From Allodiplogaster sudhausi (taxonomy: Eukaryota > Nematoda > Chromadorea > Rhabditida > Diplogasteridae), in NCBI GenBank assembly GCA_945643635.1, contig CALZFC010000081.1, forward strand, positions 998,501 through 1,062,500: a stretch of DNA of 64,000 nucleotides, in the 5' to 3' direction. Within the stretch, counting starts at the first letter, position 1. Each line of letters opens with the position of its first letter. The translations under genes were made by a program, and so were the position numbers. Below, one piece after another: positions 48,822 through 58,141 of the stretch. The notes beneath the pieces were generated by a model, which did no database searches, was not told the origin of the DNA, and saw only the letters and a list, made by a program, of their open reading frames with translations.

Positions 48822-50092
48822 CTACGCCTCCTCCAGGACGGCGCCGCCCACTCTCCCCATCAGGAACATGAATGACACGCCTCCGGCTATGCCCGCTCCG
48901 TGCAGCGCAGTCACCACCAGCGACTCCCGCTGATTCCTCCGAATCAACTCGTTCACGATTGTCAGAATCTATTCAAATAACAAAAATTTATTACTCATTT
49001 CTTGGAAACCTGTTCGAGATTAGACGGAGACGTACAAGCGTGCCCAGGAAGATGTATAAGTACATCCCAGAGGAGACTGCAAAGACATAGGAATCGTAGC
49101 TCTCGTCCACTTGGTCGAGCAGAACTCCCAGAGAGAATCCGATGAAGGAAAGAAGAGTCGGCAGGAGATTCAGCAGCAGAGTCCGCCGCAGACCCAGGCC
49201 AGAGTTGATCAGAATGGCAAAGGTGCCTGCGGGAGAGAAGAACTGCATCGTCTGAGAGAGCAGCACCAACCGAGTTATTGTGGGAACTGCTGAGAGAGGA
49301 TAGCCATGCCAATACTAACTCATCTCATACACGAATCAGAGAAAGCAGCTCCTTAAAAGAATCCGCCTTCTTGGGAATAAATATATAATCATTTAATGCA
49401 GAAGAGAGTACCCAAACTCATCCCATCGATGAAATTATTAGCTGAAGAGCCAAAAATGATCATGTAGGCGACTGATGCAACCTGTGGATGAAAGAGGAAC
49501 AGATAGACAAAGAGAGGGAGGGAGAGCGAGGGGAGAGAGAGAGGAAGAGGGAGAGATGGGGAGGGAAAGAGTGAGAGATAGACAGAGAGAGGGAAAGAAA
49601 GGGGGAATGAGGGGGAGAGGGAGAGATGGAGGAGGGAAAGAGGGAGAGATAGACAGAGAGAGGGAAGAGAGAGAGAAAGAGGGAGAGATAGGGGAGGAAA
49701 AGAGGGAGAGATCAATTGAATGAGATGAATAGTATGAATATAAAAGGTCAAGGAGAATTGAAATGGAACTGATTGTGAGAAAGTATGAATTAATGATAAC
49801 TTACTTCCAATTGTTTAGAATCTACTGGACATTGACGGGGGACTTCGACAGAAACGGAAGCTTTCGAAGGCATGTCAGGTACTTCCCCACGATATCGGTC
49901 AGTCTATAACACCAATTAATCTCTCTCTCTCCCTCTCTCTCTCTCTCTTCCTCTTTCTCTCTTAGTCTCTCTCTCTTCATCTCTCTAACTCCGCTTCTGC
50001 TCCCTCTCTCTTTCCCTCTCTCGCTCCCCCGCTCTTTTTCTCTTGCTCTCTATCTTTCTTTCTCTTTGTCTCCCTCTCTCCCTCACCCTTCT

Positions 50093-50132
<40 letters not shown>

Positions 50133-51536
50133 TTCTCTCTCTCTCTCCCCACTATATTCCTCTTGCTCTCTCCCTCTCTCTCCCTCTAACTCTTTCTCCC
50201 TCAATTGTTGTAGAAAATGTTAACTAGACAAGTCGTCATCATACACAATTTCGTACCAACTCATCCACTGCGAAACCCCTCGCATGATTTTCGATGGTTG
50301 CTGGATTAACAATCAATGTATTTCATGACCCTTTTTCTATTAACATCAATGCAAGCATACAATCGAATTTAAATTGATAAAGTAATGACAAACTCGAAAA
50401 AGTGAAGGATGAGAATGAGTTCTCTGCGGTTCTCCTTGAACTGAGAGAATGGATGGCCATAAAGTCACTTCTTTCGTCATGTTTTCATGAAAGCGAGGAA
50501 ATCTCCAGTCATCTTCTCTTGCATATGTTCCGAATTTCCGTTTGAATGCCAGCTCAAAACTTCTTTCTCAAATATTGTCAAGTATTCACAGGTAGGATAT
50601 GTGTATGTTTGTACATATGTATGTACATACATATTCGTTAAAAATTTTTAAGAATGGAATACTAACATTTTTAAGGAAAAAAGATAAAGATGCAAACAAC
50701 AGTAAAATGAATGCATAAATAGAGAGTTACTGTGGGATAAGCGGCCAGCTGTCTGTCGATCCCTTCATCCAGGACAGTCTCTTCGGTTGTCTGTCTGCCC
50801 TCTCTGAGAATCCTTGTCAAACTCTTCCTTCCACCTTCGTGACTTCGCTATAGAATCAAGCCATGATTAAATGAGTTCTCTTTCTTCTCTATACTGGAGA
50901 AGGCGATCGACGGTGAAGAGAGAGTAGAGAGCAGTTATGATAAGAGAAGACTTGCTCACGTATTCCACCTCTTCCATCGCAGTCAAGTGGAATGCCTGTC
51001 ATGGCTGAGGAATTTCTCATTTTCTTCCTATCCAATGTTATATGTTTTTCATTATAAATATACAATAAACGTAGTAGTTCAAGGTACAAGTGTAATAAAG
51101 CGAGAACAATCTTGTACCTGAGGAATCATGACGAAGACACAACTGCCAGAGAAGGCGCCAATTCCAAGGGCGATGAGGAAGATCATGACGCGATCGTAGA
51201 CTCGGGGGTTCAGGAAGGGAAGCAGAGTCATTCCGAGGGGGGTCCGAGAAGGAACACGCACACACAACTGACAGAACCACTCCCCAGGTTGCAAGCGGGG
51301 ACTTCTCTCTCTCTGTTCTCTCTCTCTCTCTCTCTTCTCTCTTTCTTCTCTCTCTCTCACTCGTTCTTCTCTTTCTCTTATATGGAAGAGAGAGAGAGTC
51401 TCTGCCAGAGCGGAGGCTGCTCCATGTAATCCACGAGTTTGGAGTAGTTGACCAGCTGGGCTGACAAGAACGCGCCCTTCAACGCGTCAGCCACGAAGTC
51501 AGACGCATTCTGTGGGGCAGCCACCATCTCAGCCAT
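48822..51536 (-). pseudogene. ZIP (SLC39)-family gene with lost metal site, probably decayed
   Basis: ZIP proteins import zinc, iron or manganese through eight membrane helices. The frame starts MAEMVAAPQNASDFVADALK (51536). An early membrane exon has RVYDRVMIFLIALGIGAFSG and ends MIPQ where ZIPs have LIPE. Helix 4 reads GSSANNFIDG where the family has GLHNFIDG. Helix 5 should be HELPHELG, but here it is QQFPQ, TAA (49277-49275), LGTFAIL. The C-terminal half is well kept: INSGLGLRRTLLLNLLPTLL, SGMYLYIFLGTL and GAGIAGGVSFMFLMG, stop TAG at 48824. A run of six C (plus strand 51237-51242, G) shifts the frame between VVLSVVCACSF and LGMTLLPFLN. Exon borders around 49300-49412 also fail to join cleanly. 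The lesions suggest a pseudogene, but the C-run shift could be a sequencing error. Confidence 0.62.
49490..50200. repeat. Large GA and CT tracts in the ZIP-like gene
   Basis: Plus-strand GA-rich sequence runs 49490-49712, with repeated GGGAGAGAT and GATAGACAGAGAGAGGGA blocks. CT-rich sequence runs 49921-50200. Both lie between exons of the ZIP-like gene. Confidence 0.8.
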
Positions 51537-51674
51537 TCCCTCCCTCCAGCACGGCGCACACTCTGCCTTCTCCTCAATTCGTCTCTTTCTCTCCTCTGCT
51601 CTCTAATACTCTCTTAGTGGTAGTCCATGTGAACTTCGTCGCTAACCATGTAGAAGAATTGAAAGGTGAAATAG

Positions 51675-51993
51675 TCAGTTTTGTATTTCAAGTGAAATTT
51701 CGGTGCGTTCTCCTCTCACTCGTTTATCTAGACACAATCTGACAAAACAGAAGAGATTGGATCTGCTGAGAAATTCTTTCAGGCTAGTGTTCTTTGCAGT
51801 GGGAAGAGAAGCAGGGAAGGCCGTAATAAATTGAAAATGAATTGATGGGGAATTCCAGTGACTCTCAGCAGAAGAAAGGGGAAGAGATTGACAGTGACGA
51901 TCATCCCGCTTGCTCTGCTTCACTTCCAGTCTTGTCATGAGAATGTTAATAGCTCCGTCCGGCGATTCCTGCTCTTCAAGACTCCAGTAGTCT
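51675..51993 (-). CDS. Orphan minus-strand exon, unrecognised
   Basis: After an acceptor-like TTATTGTAG, an open segment reads YWSLEEQESPDGAINILM, then RLEVKQSKRDDRHCQSLP, and ends near 51675. Composition is protein-like and not repeat-derived. It could be a 3' exon of the tectonin-repeat gene upstream on the same strand or a separate small gene; no phase link was established. Confidence 0.3.
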
Positions 51994-52479
51994 ACAATAA
52001 CATTTCCAGCCCCGGCCTATCAGTAATGTCATCTCTTCATTCTGCCGCATAAGACTACCACAATACAACTCTGCTTCACGGCATCCAGACAACTCCAATT
52101 ACTCTCTTTGCTCAAACTGCAATGTGATGGTCGGCGGCAGAAAAAATGGAATAAAAGTACCCATTACCCATAGGCAATATGTATTATGGAATTCAGTAAA
52201 TGTACAATCAATAAAATGTGGAGTACGAACATGGATTAACAGAGTTTACACAAGAAGGGTGATCGGCGGGGAGGGAAGGAGAAAAAACAGAAGGAAAGGA
52301 GAGAAAAATAAGAGGAGAAAAAATTGAATCAAATCTGGGAAGGAATAGCGATTTGATCGGCTTTGCTTGCCAATATCAATACGCGGCGTCCGATTCAGCC
52401 TTCACCGAAGAAAATATCGAAACATAAAAATTAAAAAAATAAAAACTAGGTATAAAAAAAGAAGAGAAAAGGAGAAACC

Positions 52480-54999
52480 TCATGTCGAATGAGGCGATGA
52501 TCCCAGCCAATCAGCCAGAGGAGTCCCTGGCCATCCAAGGAAGCTTCCCTGCAATCGATCCAGTCTTCACTCTAAGCTAATTTATCCAAATATATTTAAT
52601 ATTCAAGCAAGCAAAACTAAAAGTAAGCGGATTGAAGCAACTTGAAGGAATATGCACAGGAGAGGAAAGCCCAGCGAGATCCAGCGGGAGAAGAAGCGGA
52701 GAGACCACGCAACCGAAGGAGACAACCGTCTACGCTCACCCCGAACACCACGCAGTCACCAACTGCCAGGGAGGACAACAAAGGATCGGCCGGACCCTCA
52801 AAAAGTAGTACTCTTATGACTGATGAAGGCCATTGGTTCAATACCTCCATCCATTCTTTGCCTGTTGGATCACTCTCAGAGATGGCAGTCCTCGTGAACG
52901 GTTGTCCATGACTCAGCATCCACATGTATCTCCCTCCAGCACTCGCGAACACCTCCAAGAAATTCATCCAAACAGAATCCAGAGAATAAGCAGTTAGACA
53001 GAGCGTAACTGGCCTTATCAATTTCAGCTTCTGATGAAACGTATGTGGGAGGCAAGCTCATGGATCGAAGAGAGTAGAATAGAATGGTGTGGGCATCCAC
53101 GACCACCCAGACACCACGAGAAGAGAGGGAAAGAGAGCGAAGAGAGGAGGAAGGGAAGGAGAGAGGCAGAGAAAGAGAGAACGGGAGAGGGGATGTCTCC
53201 TCTTCTCCCTCGGGCAGACACAGCACTCCTCGGTCCGTAGCCACCACAGTCCATCCCACAATCGAACTCATCGCTCTCATCTGGCAGTCATCCATTCATA
53301 ACAATGATCTGTGGGAAAGAAAAGACAAACTCGGCCTCCAAGTTGTTCAACTCTTCGCTGGTGCAAGAATGCAGCTAAGTCCGAGTTCTCCGGTCGATAA
53401 ACTAGAATCTCTTCGTTCGTCTTTAGTGAAACCAAAATACCCCCTGAATACAATAATTTAATCTACATTACTTGATAAGTATGTAATTTGGAACAAGTAA
53501 ACAGTAAGAAGGATAACTTTAAAAAAAAAAACTCTTTCTCCAGCGAATCCACCAGAATTAACGCGAGAAAAAGAATCAAGAGCAGCTAATCGAGGCGGAA
53601 TCTAAAGACCAGAAGTAACACAACTTGAGGAAATTATGCACTTTTACACAAATTATACCTAATTGTATTAATATGGAAATCAGAAAATTGTAAATAATAA
53701 ATTAACAAGAAAGAAATAGCTTCCGCACACAATGCATAAATCGATGTGAGCTGAGCGGGGAGGAAGAATAGAAAAGACGCCGACCATAAGTGTAGAAGAC
53801 ACCAGCAGAAGAGACTGAGAGACATGCCGAAGTCGCAAAAGCGGATGGAAGACAAAACTCGCTCCTATTGAACACCTTAATTGTTATTAACCCCATCCAA
53901 CTTGTTAACCACTTTTTCTCTCCTTCACAGGAGGAATAATAAGTGAGAAGAGTGTCCACCTGATAGAAGTGTTTTCCAAAGGGATGATTAGCATCCACGG
54001 AATCAACACGTCAGAGAGAGCCGAGTTCATCCAGGAGAAAGGCAGAGAAGCCGAAGAGAGAGATGGAACAAAGACGAGAAGGGCCAGAGGGCCTTAGAGG
54101 ATAAGAAAGGAAAGCGGAGAGGGGACAAGCCACAGGGCGAACCTCTCATTCACCCAGTCCTCTCCGAATGCTGCATTCCGAGTGAAACTAACACGGGTGA
54201 CGAGACTACCGTCATCCGCACGGATTGCCCAGACGGCATAGGCTGACGTCGTGAGACAACGCAATGGTAATTCACAATCCAAGCTGAAGAGACAGAGAGA
54301 AAGAGAGAGAGGAGAGAGAGAGAGAGAGTGTGCGAGAGAGAGAGAGGGAGGGAGAGAGAGAGCAGGGAGGGATAACAAGAGATAAAGAAAAAGAAAGAGT
54401 GGAGAGATGAATAAAAGTGTTGTAGCTAACAAGTGATAGCCTGATCGGGAAGAAGAAGAGAGAGCAGAACTCCTCCTTCCACGACCATCCACGCATCCTT
54501 CCCTCGAACCGAAACTTCCTTGACTCTCATCGATTTCGTGTTGAGAGACATCCATTCAGCCGAAGAAGGCGAGAGAGGGCAAACGAGCAGAAAACAACAT
54601 CCTTTTTCATCAACACGCACAATGATCGATTCCTCTCCTGGGAAAGCCATAACGATTACCTAACTTCAACGGAAGAAAAAAACTATCACACAAAAATGGC
54701 ACCGTTACTAGCAAGAGAAATGGCGCCCCATTTGGCTTTGCTCCAAAGAGCGCGAGAATGACGAAGCAGAGAGTGGGGAAGCCAGAACACTGCAGACTTC
54801 TTCGACCGACAGGCAAAGATCCGCTCAGCAGTCAGTCTCAGACAGCCTGGGGTGAAGGGAAGCTGCAGCTGAAGAAGGAAGAAAAGTCATTCTATTCGTG
54901 CAACAAACGAAGGAAAAACAGTGTTTTAATATTGACATGAAATGAGAGAATCCGCACCTCAACCCAGTCCACGAAGTCGTTGACCAGTTGGGGTGCCAT
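52480..54999 (-). CDS. Tectonin (TECPR)-repeat beta-propeller protein
   Basis: Tectonin repeats (consensus around VWAVD..G.LY.R.G..P.G..W) fold into beta-propellers, as in TECPR1 and TECPR2 of autophagy. The start is MAPQLVNDFVDWVE (54999), followed after an intron by LQLPFTPGCLRLTAERIFAC. Repeat-like blocks are AYAVWAIRADDGSLVTRVSF (54250), GWTVVATDRGVLCLPEG (53250), YMWMLSHGQPFTRTAI then SDPTGKEWMEV (52910), and VVFGVSVDGCLLRLRGL then SSPAGSRW (52730). A last exon (about 52575-52490) reads EDWIDCREASLDGQGLLWLI and GWDHRLIRHE, again tectonin-like. The frame through 52617 also ends in a TAG if the final intron is not removed. Which TECPR it is, or whether it is a separate family, I cannot tell. 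Confidence 0.6.
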
Positions 55000-55714
55000 T
55001 CTACGCGATCTCTCTCCTTGGCCAGACTGCCGAGAGCCACTTCAAAGTACAATGTAAATAGCATTTCTCGAAGCTGGAGAAGGATAACAACAAAAGAACG
55101 AAGATGCATACTCGACTTTCCGGTTGGAAGATCCCTCGGAAGACTTGTCTCCTTCTTTCATCCCTGTTGGTCATCAGCTCAGCGAGGACTTCCTCCACTG
55201 GCCGTTCTCGTGATTCTTCTCTCTCCTCATCTCCCATTCCTTCTCCTGTCTGCGATGTGGATGGATAAACAAGGAAATGTTGAATGGCATTCCTTCGATC
55301 AGCGTATTCTTCCTCCTCACCACAATTACTCCATCGTCACTACCCCAACTGAGAAAAGACTATCGACAGAGTACCTAAACACATAAAAAGATATCAGAAG
55401 AGCTTGCAAACTTCTCATGAATCAAGTGATAATCGAATTTTTGTTTATTACATAAGCCTGTACAAAATGCAAGAAATTGTGGAGCAAGGGAAGGGCAAAC
55501 AACGAAGACAAGCATACAACAGGAGCTTTTAACATAATAGCAACCGAGGTTGGTACCTAGTCCTTCAACTCAGAATATCAACTACATATTACAAACCCAA
55601 ACACATCCCGTTGAATACTTGTGATAGAAACGGGTTATGATTTTAGCATAACGGGACAGAAAGGCTAAGGCTATACTTCTAGTGTGGAGGTAAAAGAGAG
55701 AGCTGAACCCTGGA
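55000..55714 (+). other. Short spacer with an unexplained plus-strand frame
   Basis: At 55251-55386 the plus strand reads MWMDKQGNVEWHSFDQRILP, then PHHNYSIVTTPTEKRL, and stops. It looks like the end of a protein but no upstream exon was found. The minus strand over 55100-55310 is also open (EEVLAELMTNRDERRRQVF). Only one can be real. Nothing else is seen up to the RFC1 stop. Confidence 0.3.
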
Positions 55715-58102
55715 TCACTTCCCTCGTCCCCTCCCTTGACCACGTCCCCTTGCCCCGCTTCCTCCGCGAGAACCAGCTCCTTTAAAAAGTTATTAGTCCT
55801 TACAATTAGGTATTAAAAAATGTAGGAAGTATATAAATGCAAAAATAACCCATACGAGCTTCCCAAATATGCTTTCGCGCAGACAACAGTATTTCTTGAA
55901 CGTATCCTCCCTGAGATCGGGAAATAACTTACCAGTACTCTTTGAAGTGGTCGTCCCCTGTGGCTTCTTATCCTCTTCGTCCTCTTGCTCTTCCAATGCA
56001 TCTTCTTCCGCTCGTCGTTCCACCAAATTTCCATCTTCATCCACTTCCACTTCTGAAATCAAGAATCAGAGGGAGAGAGGTAGAGAGAGAGAGAGAGAGG
56101 TAGAGAGAGAAAGAGGGAGAGAGAGAGGAGAGAGAGATTGGAAAGAGAGAGAGAGAGAGAGGGAGAGAGAGAGAGAGAGAGATGAGAGGAGAAGATTCGA
56201 ACCGGCTTCAGCAGCGACGCGCCGCCCCTTGGCTACGTCGTCGACGACATAAGGCAGGAGACGGTGCTCCTTGTTCAGGGCACGGGTCAGAGCAGCTTTG
56301 GTCTGAGGAGAGAGTAGAATGACAGAGAAAGGGAGAGAGCCAGAGAGAGAGAGAGAGTAGAATGAGTGGGAAAGATGGGGAGAGAGCGAAAGTAGAATGA
56401 GAGGGAAAGAAAGGGAGAGAGAGGGAGGGATTAGAATGTGATATAGAAGGGGGGAAAGAGAGAGACAGAAAGACAGACAGAGGAGCGAGAGAGAGAGAGA
56501 GTAGAATGAGATAGAGTAGGGAAGGGACATTACCTTCGGCGCGACCTTCTCCCCAATGTCCTTGTGACCTGGCCACAAGGCAAGCTCTGCGATCGCCTCC
56601 GCGTCGTCCTTCAGCAAATCGTACTCAACCATTGTCTTGAGAACCTCCCTGCAATCATTGGCTATTTTGAAAGATTGAGTGAGTATCAGGCAATCTCCAT
56701 TGCTAACGACGCGTCGCAGCGAAGAAAGGAAGGAGAGTATAAGAAAGAAAAACGAACGGAACGCCTTCGCCCTCCCTCTCCGCCAGTGGACGGACCAGAC
56801 GGTCTCTCAGGACTGGCACGTAGTCCATGACAAGGGCAGAGGCAGAAGCAGACAGTCTGAAGTAGCAATGAACATCTCATTCTTCCATCCAAGACTCACT
56901 TGAGATGCGCATGATGCTCCAGTTGTCTCATCAGTCGAAGTCGTTTGTTCGAAGTGGAATTCCGTCCCAGCCAAGAAGGGAATTGGATCTGACTGCGCAG
57001 GGATCCCTCCATCGCCATTCCCGGCAACGCGGCAGACAACATACTCTGAATCAGTCTCTCTTCTATTCTTTCAGTCTTCTGATCTACTCACCTGTTCATT
57101 GAGTAGTTTCCATGCCCCACCACCCCGAATCGACTTCTCCACAACATCTCCCCATGCCAGGAGATCGGATGCTTTTCGAAGACAAGCCAATTCATTTCGC
57201 TTCGATGATCTAAAAAATTAAATTTCAAGACCAACAAGGAAATTAAAATCATGCAACAGTATAATAACAAGATCACTAGAGGATAAAAATTAACATATTA
57301 TTTGGTTAGAGTGGATTAATTCGTCTTGGTGTAATACATTGCTCTAGAAAGTACGGAAGATTTTTTAAATCCTTAAATTCTACGGATCGATGTTTAGCTA
57401 TGGGTTGACACGGGTTGCGTTGACATTCCACGCGCTCTCTCGAATTCACCAAAGGCAGCACAGTGAACGCGTATTCTAACTTCTTCTCTAACGCTACTGT
57501 GGAAATATTCTCTTTTAACAAAACCTCAACGAGTTCGTTGGACAGGAAAGTAGGCATACTCTGATTATGGGAAGCAAGAGTGAATAGAAGAAAGAGAGAG
57601 ACATATGGGAAGCAAGAGTGAATAGAAGAAAGAGAGAGACATATGGGAAGCAAGAGTGAATAGAAGAAAGAGAGAGACATACTTGGCCTTGTCTGATGCA
57701 ACCATTCTAGGGTAGTTCTCCTGGACAAAGAGCGGCATGATGGAGTAGTCAACGAAGAACATTTGAGTCCGTTCAGAGAGAGAAGCAGAAGAACCGAGGA
57801 GACGGCGGGCCGCATCGAAGGTATTCTCAAGGCAATCTCATGAGAAAAGACAGGCAAGGGCAGCACTGACTATGGCGTAGTCCTTGTTCTCGTGTTTCGC
57901 TCCTCCGGCTGCCTTCATTTGCAGATGGTAAATGGCCTGGCGGACATCGTGTCCACTCTGCTCCACCAACTCAACCAGCTCCTCCTTCTTCAGCGACAAC
58001 TTCTCTTGAGCTGCGATGCTCATGAGACGAGCCTTAGCGGTACTCATTTATTCTCTCTCCTCCCTCACCCCTCTCTCTCTCTTTCGCTCTCTCTCCTCCC
58101 TC

Positions 58103-58141
<39 letters not shown>

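Noticed and set aside
48822..51536. A nuclear genetic code in which TAA encodes Gln
   Set aside because: Only one in-frame TAA was seen, in a gene with other lesions; conserved blocks of CAND1, RFC1, PGAP2 and ABHD12 use no internal stops.
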